Made by a program: the position numbers and the translations under genes
The notes under the pieces: generated by a model
Databases searched by the model: none
What the model saw: only the letters and a program-made list of their open reading frames with translations
Told to the model about the DNA's origin: nothing
Source: Actinobacillus arthritidis
GTDB lineage: Bacteria; Pseudomonadota; Gammaproteobacteria; Enterobacterales; Pasteurellaceae
Assembly (NCBI RefSeq): GCF_029774155.1
Contig: NZ_CP103833.1
Span: 806,001 to 870,000 of the forward strand
DNA: 64,000 nt
Direction of reading: 5' to 3'
Part shown: piece after piece, positions 47,725 to 58,642 of the stretch
Position numbering within the stretch: the first letter of the stretch is position 1
Layout: each line of letters starts with the position of its first letter

Positions 47725-49863
47725 TTAAAATGAATATTCCATATTAGCCCAGTAAGTACGAGGCATACCTAACACGGCAAAACTGCGGTCATATTGACCA
47801 CGTTGTACTTGCCAATAGTGCTTATTAAAGGCATTTTCTACTCCAGCCCGTAAAGTCAACGTCTGTTTATCCGCGACTTTCACCACATATTTTGCTCCGA
47901 AATCCACTGTGGTATAGGACGGCAAACGATAATTCGCCTTCGTATCCTGATAAGATTTACCATAATATTGTAGTGCGGCATTTAACGTTAAGTTAGCCAC
48001 AAACGGCGTATCCCATTCCACATTCGCCTTTGCCATCCAACGAGGGCTGGTTACTTGCACGCCGTCGGTAATCACATCGGAATAAGTCGGGAAATCAAAG
48101 ACTTTCGCTTGGTTATAAGTTAACCCTAATGACGGACGTAACGTATTATTTAACAAACTTGCATAGGTATTCAATTCAATCCCACGATTACGTTCTTTTC
48201 CATGTTCTTTTCCTGCAAGTGCTTTTAACGTTTCTTTATTACCACGAATAATCCCCGGACGGCGAATTTCATAAGCACTTAGTGTCGTAGTAAGCCAATT
48301 ATCCCAGTTTTTACGCACGCCGACCTCGATTTGCTTGCTGACACGCGGGCTATTCATTTCACCGGTTTCCGCATCAACATTACCCGGTTCTAAATCTTCT
48401 AAATAGTTACCGTAAAACACTAAATCCGGATTCAGCACATAAGCAAGTGTTACCATCGGGCTAAAACGATCTGCTCTCACTTCAGTATTATCCGATTTAT
48501 TCTGTTGCTTAATCCACTGAAAACGACCACCTAAAGTTAGACGAACACTATTTTCAATCAAACCTAAGGTATCCGCAAAGGCAAGACTATTGGCACTCAG
48601 TTTTGAATCCACGCCTTGGGTATTTGCAGTTAAATCAAAGTTTTTTAACGGTGCAAAGCTTGGTGCATAGATTGTACCACCTTTAATTCTTCCGTTAGTT
48701 TTACTGCTTTGGTCATGATCTCGTTGACGTACTACTGAATCAAAGGCTAAATTCCAATTATGTGAAACTGCCCCTGTTTCAAAATCACCCTGTAATTTCA
48801 AATTACCGCTGGTAGTACGAGAACGGAAGTCCATACCACGAATACCGCTTACTTCAAACTCACCGTTTTGTTCAGGTTTGGTAATCTGTCCGAATGCACC
48901 TGAATAGCGAGATTCCATATGACCCAAACCACCCGATAACATCATTCCGTAAGGGAGATCATATTCAAATGTCCCCATAACCGTTTCATCTTCGGTAGTC
49001 TGTCCTAACCAATGCGGATTTAAGTTAGTTTTACCATTAGGGGCAGACGGAACGGTATAAACTAGATTTTGTAGATCTTGCAGACGAGCACGCCCGCCAT
49101 CAGTATCACGCTTACTATACATATAATCCAAGCCTACCCGTAATTTCTCGCCTTGGTAATCAGCACCGATTGCCAATTCTTTATTCATTTCATCGTAATC
49201 GTTACGTGCAGTATTACCGTCACGATATTTACCGCTCACACGCACACCCCATTCGTTATTCGCACCAAAACGGCGACCGAAATCGAAGGTTTCTTGTAAA
49301 CGATTATTACTATACCAACCGAAGCCTATTTTATTAATGTCTTCATCAGTTGCTCGTTTAGTTTCGATATTCATTGAAGCACCGGCAGAACCTTCCGGAT
49401 CCATACCGGTAGTTGCCGTGGAAGCCCCTTTGATTAATTGTGCCGAAGCAACTGCTGTTGTAGGAGAGTTATAAGCGGAATATAGACCAGCTAAACCATT
49501 AACACTCACTTGACGCATATCTAATTGTAAATTACGTACATACACACCGGATAACGTATTACTTTCGCCACCAAAATTCATCACTGAAGCATCGGTTTTC
49601 GCAATGGCATCAACTACGTTACGTGGTGCTTTATCCTCAAAGGCTTTCTCATCATAATTCACCACTGAAATCGGCGAAGTAAACGCAGTCTGTCTACCAA
49701 GTAGACTTAAATTCACAATTTCTTTCTGTTTATCACCGGCGACTTTTGCTTTTTCAAATTGGGCTGTCACATCAATATGCTCTAATGTTGTTGCTTCCTC
49801 TGCCAATGCCATTGTCGGTAAGACAAATAATGCCGTATAAATTACGCTATGCTTAAACTTCAT
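47725..49863 (-). CDS. TonB-dependent siderophore receptor
   Basis: Outer-membrane receptor of 712 residues with signal peptide (KFKHSVIYTALFVLPTMALA), a TonB-box-like EHIDVTA near the mature N-terminus, a plug domain (VVDAIAKTDASVMNFGGES, SAQLIKGASTATTGMDPEGSA) and a long barrel ending in the aromatic signal YWANMEYSF. It is closest to ferri-siderophore receptors of the FhuA/FhuE/FcuA kind; the ligand is not readable. A Fur box lies about 55 bases before the start. It is followed by an SbmA/YddA-type ABC gene, not by a classical FecBCD set. Confidence 0.9.
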   Translation of the reverse strand: MKFKHSVIYTALFVLPTMALAEEATTLEHIDVTAQFEKAKVAGDKQKEIVNLSLLGRQTAFTSPISVVNYDEKAFEDKAPRNVVDAIAKTDASVMNFGGESNTLSGVYVRNLQLDMRQVSVNGLAGLYSAYNSPTTAVASAQLIKGASTATTGMDPEGSAGASMNIETKRATDEDINKIGFGWYSNNRLQETFDFGRRFGANNEWGVRVSGKYRDGNTARNDYDEMNKELAIGADYQGEKLRVGLDYMYSKRDTDGGRARLQDLQNLVYTVPSAPNGKTNLNPHWLGQTTEDETVMGTFEYDLPYGMMLSGGLGHMESRYSGAFGQITKPEQNGEFEVSGIRGMDFRSRTTSGNLKLQGDFETGAVSHNWNLAFDSVVRQRDHDQSSKTNGRIKGGTIYAPSFAPLKNFDLTANTQGVDSKLSANSLAFADTLGLIENSVRLTLGGRFQWIKQQNKSDNTEVRADRFSPMVTLAYVLNPDLVFYGNYLEDLEPGNVDAETGEMNSPRVSKQIEVGVRKNWDNWLTTTLSAYEIRRPGIIRGNKETLKALAGKEHGKERNRGIELNTYASLLNNTLRPSLGLTYNQAKVFDFPTYSDVITDGVQVTSPRWMAKANVEWDTPFVANLTLNAALQYYGKSYQDTKANYRLPSYTTVDFGAKYVVKVADKQTLTLRAGVENAFNKHYWQVQRGQYDRSFAVLGMPRTYWANMEYSF

Positions 49864-49916
49864 AAGACGCTTCCATAAAATAATTAATTAAGAAATACAA
49901 AAATTAATAGATTTAA

Positions 49917-49935
49917 TTTATTGAAAATCATTATC
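49917..49935 (-). promoter_or_regulatory. Fur box upstream of the TonB receptor
   Basis: Fifteen of nineteen bases match the Fur consensus, with a perfect right half AATCATTATC, followed by CAATAATAG. It lies about 55 bases before the receptor start on the minus strand, so iron limitation should induce the receptor. Confidence 0.8.
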
Positions 49936-50109
49936 AATAATAGTTACAAATCATACAGACTTCCAAAATAAAAATCTCTCTCATCTAGCATTATTTATTT
50001 TTCTTTACAAAGTAATTGCACAAAGCAACAAGCAGTCCTTTTTAACTCAAGTCTTGTAAGGACATGAGTTAAAACAACCGCTTATCATCAATATTAAATA
50101 GAATTAAAA

Positions 50110-52102
50110 CTATCGTGTCGTTTTCATTAGCCAACCAAATAAACCAATAATTAACATCATCACAATAATTAAGGTTGAACCGTATGCTACTGCTAATCCA
50201 TATGCACCGTCTTCAACTCGATTCAGAATATAAGATGTCGCAACTCTGGTGCTCGGCGATACTAAAAATACAATTGCACTAATCGTCGTCATTGAACGAA
50301 CAAAGCTAGTGACCAATGCTGATAAAAATGCTGGTTTTAACAATGGCAAGGTTACAAATAGTAAAGTTTTCAACGAACTTACTCTTAATGAAAACGAGGC
50401 TTCATCGAGTGATTTATCCAATTGCCGCAATGCCGCCATACAAGCTCGCATACCAATCGGCATATTACGTGTTACCATCGACAACACAATAATTACTGCC
50501 GTGCCGGTGAGATAAAACGGCGAATGATTAAACGCCACCACATAAGACACGCCGGCAACCGTCCCCGGTACGGCAAAACAAAGCAAGGTAATAAATTCCA
50601 AACTTTGTTTGCCGACAAAGTTACGACGAGTCAGTAAATAAGCGATTAATAACCCCAATATCGCACTAATCGGAGCGGCAATCAGTGAGTACAATACCGT
50701 TTGAATCAATGACGGAAAACCGCCCTGATCTAAACCTTGCCCAAATAATTTACGATAATTTTCTAAGGTAAAGCTATGATCCACACCCCAATTTACGGTA
50801 AAGTCGCCGTAAAAAATCGAGCCGTACAGTAAAACGGTAAAACCAACCCAAGCGACGAGTATGCAAAAAATTAGGCTTTTTAGACCGCTTGGTAACGGTT
50901 GGAATGCTCCTCGATACCCTTTTCCGGAAACCGTGACGTAAGATCCTTTACCAATCCACCAATATTGAATCAGAAAAAATAGCAAGGAAAAGCCGAGTAA
51001 AATCGCACCTAAACCGCTTGCCGCATAATCCAATTGTGTGCCGACAAGGTAAAAATAAATTTGGCTCGCCAATACATCGAAATTACCGCCCAACACAAAC
51101 GGTGTACTAAAATCGGCAAGTGATTGTACGGTAATCACTAAAAACGAATTGGCTAATGCCGGTTTAAGCAACGGTAATAATACAAAGCGGAAAGTTTGCC
51201 AACTGTTTGCTCGTAACGTATAACTCGCCTCTTCCAGCACCACGTTAGATGACTTTAACGCACCTTCTAAAATCATAAACGCCATCGGTGTAAGTGCTAA
51301 GGTGTGTGAAAGCGCAATCCCTGTAAAGCCATACAGCCAATTTGCACGAAAGCCGAAATATTCCACCAAAAAGTCAGTAATATAGCCGGAACGTCCAAGC
51401 ATTAACACTATGCCCAAACTCACCACAAAAGGCGGTGTGACCATCGGCAAAACCGAAAAAAATTTACTGAGCAAGCGAGTGCGTTTGCTGGCCATTCGCG
51501 TGGTATAAAGTGCAAAACATAAACCGAGAACAGTTGATAGCACGCCTACAGTTGCTGATACACTTAACGAGTTCCAAATAATGCGTAAAAGATAGCTTTG
51601 CTCTAGGATCACAAGCGCATTGCCTTCGCTGAACATCGTGCTAAAAATTGTGGTGATCGGATATAAAATAAAAAGCACTATCGTTAATACCACCACTAAC
51701 AGGCTCACAATCATAAAGCGATCCGCTTGTAGCACCTTCAAATTCGCCAATGCATTACTACTGATTGCTAATAGTGCTAAAGCAAGAAAAATAATCGCAT
51801 AACCGAAACGATAATTAAGATAAACGGCGGAAGATAACAGAAAAAATATGAGAAACAACGCCAAACCCAATTCGATTCGGTCAGCGTAAAGTGAGATCTT
51901 TGATGTAACGAAACACTGGAAAAATCAGTAAACCGCCAAACCAAAGCCAACTTATATTCGGATTGTTCCAGCCCATTGCCGCAACGAGTTCACTTTCAGT
52001 TGCACCAAATAACCCGTAATGTAGCGCTTGCGAGGGCAAACAAGCAAAGGCAAGCAATGCTAATAAGATCCAAAAATAAGAATGAGAAAAACGTTGTAAC
52101 AT
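50110..52102 (-). CDS. afuB: AfuB/FbpB-type fused ABC permease (frame broken near the 5' end)
   Basis: Double-length permease of about 663 residues with two BPD-transport halves. The ATPase-coupling loops read EEASYTLRANSWQTFRFVLL and DEASFSLRVSSLKTLLFVTL. The first 65 residues (LQRFSHSYFWILLALLAF to YIKDLT) are in one frame and the rest (ADRIELGLALFLIFFLL onward) in another. One extra base near 51885-51893 explains it. The start at 52102 excludes an upstream reading that passes through a hairpin. It follows an afuA-like gene, but no ATPase gene (afuC) is adjacent. Iron(III) or hexose-phosphate transport are both known for relatives. Confidence 0.85.
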
Positions 52103-52132
52103 AAAAGATTTGTCGTGTTTAAAAAATAGTAG

Positions 52133-52151
52133 GGGCGAACAGTGTTCGCCC
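52133..52151. repeat. REP-like intercistronic hairpin between afuA and afuB
   Basis: GGGCGAAC-AGT-GTTCGCCC is a perfect 8-base stem with a three-base loop, preceded by TAG. Similar GTAGGGnCG... hairpins lie between lpd and aceF and between aceF and aceE. Confidence 0.7.
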
Positions 52152-52170
52152 ACATTATTTTCACAGCTAA

Positions 52171-53201
52171 TTATTTCGCTAATTTAATTTCAGTAAGCCA
52201 TTTATCAATTAAACGCTTACCTTCTTCACTCGAACCGAATTTATCAAAATCGAAATCCAATAAGTCGAGTTTTTTCGGATCTACCGAGCTTGGTGAAGCC
52301 TTCGCATTCACATTGGTCGGAATCTGATATACACCATGTTCTCGCCACGGTAATTCTTGTGATTCGGCACTTAACACGTAATCCATAAATAATTTAGCAT
52401 TTTCTAAATTACGTGCGTTCTTAATAATACTCGCTCCGCCCAACGCATAACCGACTTTACCTGCCGGAATCACTGTTTCAACTGGCGCACCTTTTTCTTT
52501 TTCAGTCGCATACGCATGTACAAAACCGATACTTGCCGCACTTCACCACGGGCAAGATTTGCTGTGACTAAATTACTTTTTACATATTGTGATACGTTTT
52601 CATTTAATTTCTTAAGATACTCGAACGCTTTTTCTTCACCCAATTTCTGAATAAGTGTTGCCATAATCGTGTAAGTCGTCCCTGAAGATCTGGGATCCGG
52701 CAACTGAATCTCACCTTTAAATGCCGGATTCAACAAATCATCCCAGCTTTGCGGCGCTTTCACGCCCAATTTCTGTAACTTCTCACTATTTACCCCAAAA
52801 CCCAACACTAACATATAGATAATCGAGGTTTTATCGCCACGTTTTTCCATTAGTGATTTAAATTGCGGCAGAATCTCCGCTTGTTTTGGCGAACGATAAC
52901 TTTCTAATAAGCCAAGTTCTCCGGCTTGGAAATGCGGTTCAATCGTACCACCGACCCAAATATCCGCCTGTGGATTGTCTTTTTCCGCTTTAATTTTGCC
53001 GAAAATCGTACCGGTACCGCCGTGGATAAACTGCGTTTCAACCTGATATTGCTTCGCAAACTTTTGAGTTAAATTTTCACACACCTCATTTTGCGCCGTA
53101 CAATAAACAGTTAAACACCCCTCCGCCTGAGCCGTGTTCGCACTTAATAATGCCGATGTTGTACTTGCGATTAGAGCCAACGTTTTTAGTTTTGCTTTCA
53201 T
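52171..53201 (-). CDS. afuA: AfuA/FbpA-like periplasmic binding protein (frame broken)
   Basis: Periplasmic binding protein of about 343 residues with a signal peptide (LKTLALIASTTSALLSANTA then QAEG). Family-1-type blocks are GCLTVYCTAQNEVCENL, DNPQADIWVGGTIEPHFQAG, PAFKGEIQLPDPRSSGTTY and GKVGYALGGASIIKNARN. The frame fails near 52534-52540; FVHAYATEKEKGAPVETV continues in another frame. The paired tyrosines that hold iron in FbpA are not obvious, so the ligand may not be ferric iron. App AfuA itself was reported to bind hexose phosphates, as I recall. Partner permease follows. Confidence 0.82.
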
Positions 53202-53324
53202 TATGCTTATCCTTTTTTATTTGCCGAAAATAGTGCGTCATTCTCAAGATAAACAGACATGATTTAAAGAGTCAGAAATTAATATTTTAACAGGGTCAGA
53301 TTTACTAATAATGCTAATAAAATA

Positions 53325-53369
53325 ACAAGCGGTCGTTTTGCAAAAAATTTCACAAAAACGACCGCTTGT
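53325..53369. terminator. Uptake-sequence inverted pair downstream of the HerA-like gene
   Basis: ACAAGCGGTCGTTTTG and CAAAAACGACCGCTTGT are near-perfect complements around a short A/T loop. They end the HerA-like transcript and lie upstream of afuA. Confidence 0.85.
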
Positions 53370-53397
53370 AGGAATCAAGATCACTGTAAAACAACAA

Positions 53398-54893
53398 TTA
53401 CTTAGTAATTGCGCCTAAGATGCCACGCATGATTTGTTTAGAAACTTGGTTAGTCAGCTTTTTCGCTACCGATTTAGTCACTTCACTCACCACTTGCTCA
53501 GCAACGGTTTGATCTTTTTCTTTTTCGTGCCGAAAATCGAAGCGATCATACCACCAAAGAAATCGCTTTCCTCTTCCGCCTTTTCCGCTTCGGCTTGTTG
53601 CTGGGCGGCTTGTGCCTGTGCAACCTGAGCATTTAGCAATTCATATGCAGATTCGTTATCCACATACTGGCTGTAATAAGTATACAGATCATCTTGTTTC
53701 ACTAACGCATCACGCTCCGCCACCGATAACGGGGTTAATTGGCTTTTTGGTGGGTAAATATATGCCACTTCGACTGGCGTTGGCATACCTTTTTCGTCTA
53801 GCACAGAAATTAACGCTTCACCCACACCAAGTTGGGTAATTGCTTCAACCACGTCCACACCTTTATTGGCACGGAAGGTTTCTGCCGCCGATTTTACCGC
53901 TTTTTGATCACGTGGCGTGAAGGCACGTAAAGCGTGCTGTACACGGTTACCTAACTGACCTAATACCGAGTCTGGTAAATCTAACGGGTTCTGCGTCACA
54001 AAATACACGCCAACCCCTTTCGAACGAATTAAACGCACCACTTGTTCGATTTTATCCACTAATACTTTTGGTGCACCGTCAAACAATAAATGAGCTTCAT
54101 CAAAAAACAGTACAAATTTCGGTTTCTCCGGATCACCGACTTCTGGTAGAGTTTCGAATAATTCTGCCAAAAACCATAATAAAAACGCACCATACATACG
54201 AGGCGAATTAATTAACTTCTCTGAATTGAGTACATTAATCACGCCTTTACCATCACGGGTTTGCATCCAATCTTGCAGATTTAACGCTGGCTCACCGAAT
54301 AAATTAGTCGCACCTTCATTTTCAAGTGCCAATAATGCACGTTGAATCGCACCGACACTCGCCGAAACATTACCATATTCCACTTGAAATTCTTTCGCAT
54401 TTTCCGCTACAAATTTAAGTAACGCACGTAAATCTTTTAAATCGATAAGCAATAAACCACGATCGTCCGCCACACGGAAAACCAAGTTTAATAAACCTTC
54501 TTGGGTGTCATTTAAATTTAATAAACGAGAAAGCAACATTGGTCCCATTTCAGAAATCGTGGTGCGAAGTGGAATCCCCGTTTCACCGAATACATCCCAA
54601 TAGGAAACCGGATAACCACTTAAATAGCTCTCACCACCTAATTGGAATTGTTCGACACGCTCTGCAATTTTACCGGATAAACTGCCCGCTTGTGCAAGCC
54701 CTGAAAGGTCACCTTTTACATCGACCAAGAAAACCGGCACACCGTCATCACTGAAGGCTTCTGCGAATTTACGTAATGTTACCGTTTTTCCCGTCCCCGT
54801 TGCACCGGCAATTAAGCCGTGACGGTTTGCCATTTTTGAATTTAATGAAATAATTTGCCCTGTTTTCGTTTGGGCGAGTGCGTATTGTGCCAT
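53398..54893 (-). CDS. HerA-like ATPase of the YjgR/DUF853 family (frame broken at the 3' end)
   Basis: Helicase-like P-loop ATPase with Walker A AGATGTGKTVTLRKFAE near residue 32, Walker B FVLFFDEAHLLFDG near 255 and YFVTQNPLDLPDSVLGQLG downstream. The first frame turns aberrant after ASIFGTKKK. The expected end (VVSEVTKSVAKKLTNQVSKQ to GILGAITK) lies in the next frame with stop at 53398-53400. One missing base near 53520-53530 (A-rich, or a lost G in GGCAGCG) explains it. Restored length 498, near E. coli YjgR at 500. Function in the cell is not established. Confidence 0.9.
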
Positions 54894-55029
54894 ATGGATA
54901 CTCTTAAATAATGACGTTTATCATAAAATTGAACCGTATCATTTTATGCTTTTTTCTTACTAACTTTAAAGCCTTTTTAGTAATTTCTTAGAAGGAGTAA
55001 CTTTCTATTAACAGGATATAAGATCAAAA

Positions 55030-55072
55030 AAGCGGTTAAAATTTGCTTATTCTCAGCAAATTCCAACCGCTT
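55030..55072. terminator. Uptake-sequence inverted pair after lpd
   Basis: AAGCGGTTAAAATTTGC and GCAAATTCCAACCGCTT face each other with one mismatch, just past the lpd stop. This should terminate the pdh operon. Confidence 0.75.
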
Positions 55073-55098
55073 ATTCAAATTAAGCTATAAAAGTCAAA

Positions 55099-56525
55099 TT
55101 AACGTTTTTTTGCTTTTGCGTTTGGTAAGTCGGTAATAGAACCTTCAAACACTTCCGCCGCTAAGCCTACAGATTCGTGTAATGTAGGGTGAGCGTGGAT
55201 AGTTAAAGCGATATCTTCCGCATCACAACCCATTTCGATTGCAAGCCCGATTTCACCTAATAATTCGCCACCGTTGCTACCTACGATTGCACCACCAAGT
55301 AAACGGTGTGTATCTTTATCGAAGATAAGTTTTGTCATACCTTCTGAACACTCAGAAGCGATCGCACGACCTGAAGCGACCCATGGGAATTTCGCTACTT
55401 CAAAGTTTAAGCCTTCTTGACGACATTCTTTTTCTGTTTTACCAACCCAAGCCACTTCCGGCTCAGTATAAGCGATTGATGGAATCACTTTCGGATCGAA
55501 ATAGTGTTTTTGACCTGCAATCACTTCTGCCGCAACGTGACCTTCGTGAACACCTTTGTGAGCTAACATTGGTTGTCCAACGATATCACCGATAGCGAAG
55601 ATGTGTGGTACGTTAGTACGCATTTGTTTGTCAACTGCGATAAAACCACGATCATCAACGTTTACGCCAGCTTTACCAGCATCGATTAATTTACCATTTG
55701 GCACACGACCGATAGCCACTAATACTGCATCATAACGTTTAGTATCGTTACATGCTTTACCTTCCATTGAAACGTAGATACCGTCATCTTTTGCATCAAC
55801 TGCCGTTACTTTCGTTTCAAGCATTAGCTTGAATTTTTTCTCGATTTGTTTAGTGTAGATCGCAACAATATCTTTATCTGCTTGCAGGAATAACTTGGTC
55901 AAACATTTCAACCACTTCAACTTCTGCACCTAACGCATGATATACAGTACCCATTTCTAAACCGATAATACCACCACCCATTACGAGTAATTTTTTCGGT
56001 ACTTCTTTTAATTTAAGTGCATCTGTTGAATCCCAAATACGAGGATCTTCGTGTGGGATAAACGGAAGCTGAATTGGACGAGAACCTGCGGCAATAATTG
56101 CGTTATCGAATTTAATTGTTGTCGGATTACCGTCACGATCACGAGCCACTAAAGTATTCGGATCAGTAAATGTTGCTAAACCTTCTACTACCGTTACTTT
56201 TCGTGCTTTAGCCATACCCGCTAAACCACCAGTTAATTTAGACACAACTGCTTCTTTACCCGCACGTACTTTATCTAAATCGATTGTCGGCTCACCAAAT
56301 GTAATACCATTTTTCTCTGCGTGTTTCGCTTCTTCAATCACTTTTGCAACGTGTAGTAATGCTTTAGATGGGATACAACCTACATTTAAGCACACACCAC
56401 CTAAAGTTGAATAACGTTCAACGATGACTGTTTCTAAACCTAAATCCGCACAACGGAATGCTTGCTGAGTAACCGGCAGGACCAGCACCAAGCACCACAA
56501 CTTGCGTTTTAATTTCTTTGCTCAT
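55099..56525 (-). CDS. lpd: Dihydrolipoamide dehydrogenase (two frame breaks)
   Basis: E3 flavoprotein of pyruvate and 2-oxoglutarate dehydrogenases. The true start is the ATG at 56525 (SKEIKTQVVVLGAGPAGYSA), in a different frame from the redox-disulfide block GGVCLNVGCIPSKALLH. A second break separates FDQVIPA from ADKDIVAIYTKQIEKKF. Both breaks are at coding GCAAGCA (56459-56465 and 55879-55885), where GCAGCA gives the expected Ala-Ala. Correcting both yields 474 residues, exactly the E. coli length. The C-terminal catalytic HAHPTLHES is present. Third gene of the pdh operon. Confidence 0.95.
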
Positions 56526-56544
56526 AATTATTCCTTTGTTGTAG

Positions 56545-56563
56545 GGACGTAACACTTACGTCC
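56545..56563. repeat. REP-like hairpin in the aceF-lpd gap
   Basis: GGACGTAA-CAC-TTACGTCC is a perfect stem preceded by GTAG. A smaller one, ATCGTA/TACGAT, follows at 56574-56591. It resembles the hairpins at 52133 and 58599. Confidence 0.7.
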
Positions 56564-56591
56564 TTAAACACACATCGTATGTTCCTACGAT

Positions 56592-56635
56592 ACAAGCGGT
56601 TAATTTTGCAAATATTTCTACAAAGTCAACCGCTT
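56592..56635. repeat. Uptake-sequence inverted pair in the aceF-lpd gap
   Basis: ACAAGCGGTTAATTTTG and CAAAGTCAACCGCTT pair imperfectly right after the aceF stop. It may attenuate transcription into lpd. Confidence 0.65.
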
Positions 56636-56640
56636 ACCTA

Positions 56641-58525
56641 TTACATTACTAAGCGACGAATGTCTGCTAATACGCCATTGATGTAAGTTAAGAATCTTGC
56701 ACCATCCGCACCGTCAATTACACGGTGGTCAAATGATAATGCTAATGGAAGCATTAAGCGTGGTTCAAATTCTTTACCGTTCCATACTGGAGCCATTTCA
56801 GACTTAGATACACCTAAAATTGCAACTTCTGGTGCATTTACGATCGGAGTAAAGTGTGTTGTACCTAAACCACCGATACTTGAAATCGTAAAGCAACCAC
56901 CTTGCATATCTGATGCGGTTAATTTACCGTCACGTGCTTTTTTAGATACTTCCATTAACTCGCGTGAAAGTTCAACGATACCTTTTTTGTTCACATTTTT
57001 GAATACTGGAACAACTAAACCATTCGGTGTATCTACTGCAACGCCGATGTTAATATATTTTTTCAAGGTTAAGCGTTGTGCATCTTCAGAGATTGAGCTA
57101 TTGAAACGTGGGAACGCTTCTAATGCTTTTGCAACCGCTTTCATAATGAATACTACTGGTGTAATCTTCACGTCTAATTTTTGTTTTTCCGCAAGTTTGT
57201 TTTGCTCTTTACGGAATGCTTCTAACTCAGTGATATCTGTACGATCGAAGTGTGTAACGTGAGGAATCATTACCCAGTTACGGTGTAAGTTTGCACCAGA
57301 AATCTTATTGATACGGCTTAATTCTACTTCTTCAATTTCACCGAATTTGCTGAAGTCTACTTTCGGCCATGGTAATAAACCTAAACCTGCACCGTTTGCA
57401 ACACCATTACCTGCCGCCGCAACAGTACCTGTTTCAAACGCTTTAACTGCTGTTTTAACGTATGCTTGAATATCTTCTCTCACGATACGATCTTTACGAC
57501 CTGTACCTTTAACTTTATCTAAGTTTACGCCAAATTCACGTGCTAAACGACGAACAACTGGTGTTGCGTGTGCATAAGCACCTGCCGCTACTACTGCATC
57601 TTGGCTTAAGCCAGAAACGTTGCCGCTTTGAGCTGGTTGCGCCGCTGGTGCTGGTGCAGCTGCTTGTGCCGCAGGAGCAGGAGCTGCCGCCGGTGCCGCA
57701 CCCTGAACTTCAAATTTCATGATTAATGAACCGGTTGACACTTTATCACCAGATTTCACTAAAATTTCTTTCACAACACCTGCAAATGGTGCCGGAACTT
57801 CCATTGAAGCTTTGTCACCTTCAACAGTAATTAAAGATTGCTCTTCAGATACTGTATCACCAACATTTACCATGATTTCAGTTACGTTTACTTCATCACC
57901 GCCGATATCAGGTACGTTCACTTCTTTAATTGCTGAAGCTGTTGCAACCGGTGCAGTAGCTTGAGCCGGTGCTTCCACTGCAACAGGTGCTTGCTGAAGC
58001 TGTTTCAAATTTCATAATTAATTTGCCGGTTGTTACTTTATCGCCAACGTTGATTAAGATTTCTTTTACTACGCCAGCGATTGGTGCCGGAACTTCCATT
58101 GAAGCTTTATCACCTTCTACATTGATGATTGATTGATCAACTTCAACCGTATCACCCACTTTAACCATGATTTCGGTTACGTTTACTTCGTCTGAACCAA
58201 TATCCGGTACATTCACTTCAACAACCGCTGATGCAGTTGCTACTGGTGCCGCAGCTTGAGCCGGCGCTTCTACTGCTGGAGCAGAAGCCGCTTCTGCCGC
58301 TTCTAATACTAACATTGGTGAACCAGTTGTTACTTTGTCGCCCACTTTAACTAAAACTTCTTTTACCACGCCGGCTTCCGGTGCAGGAACTTCCATTGAA
58401 GCTTTGTCACCTTCTACGTTGATGATTGATTGATCTACTGTAATAGTATCGCCTACTTTAACCATTACTTCGGTTACTGATACTTCATCCGAACCGATGT
58501 CTGGTACATTAATTTGTTTTGACAT
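56641..58525 (-). CDS. aceF: Pyruvate dehydrogenase E2, dihydrolipoamide acetyltransferase (frame broken)
   Basis: E2 core enzyme of pyruvate dehydrogenase. Starting at 58525 after AAGGA, three lipoyl domains are visible, each with the lipoylation motif [12 protein letters not shown], joined by Ala/Pro-rich linkers. An E3-binding domain ([20 protein letters not shown]) and the catalytic domain with [15 protein letters not shown] follow. The frame breaks at coding TCAGCAAGCA (57988-57997) between lipoyl domains two and three; TCAGCAGCA restores Ser-Ala-Ala-Pro and a 627-residue protein, near the three-lipoyl E. coli form. It follows aceE by about 118 bases. Confidence 0.95.
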
Positions 58526-58598
58526 TTTGGTAATCCTTCTTATATAAGCGGTCAACTTTACAACAAATTTAACTGCTCTTTTAAAACCCAATCATAAT

Positions 58599-58617
58599 GG
58601 ACGCACGCAGTACGTCC
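58599..58617. repeat. REP-like hairpin in the aceE-aceF gap
   Basis: GGACGCAC-GCA-GTACGTCC forms an eight-pair stem with one mismatch and is followed by CTACAATCG. Related to the two other intercistronic hairpins noted. Confidence 0.55.
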
Positions 58618-58642
58618 CTACAATCGTTTGTCTAATTTTTAA

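Noticed and set aside
52103-52153. Upstream start of afuB at 52153
   Set aside because: It runs through the REP-like hairpin; the ATG at 52102 begins a normal membrane protein N-terminus.
53202-53330. Fur box before afuA
   Set aside because: AT-rich sequence with partial ATTATTAG similarity, but no 19-base match comparable to those at 28097 and 49917.
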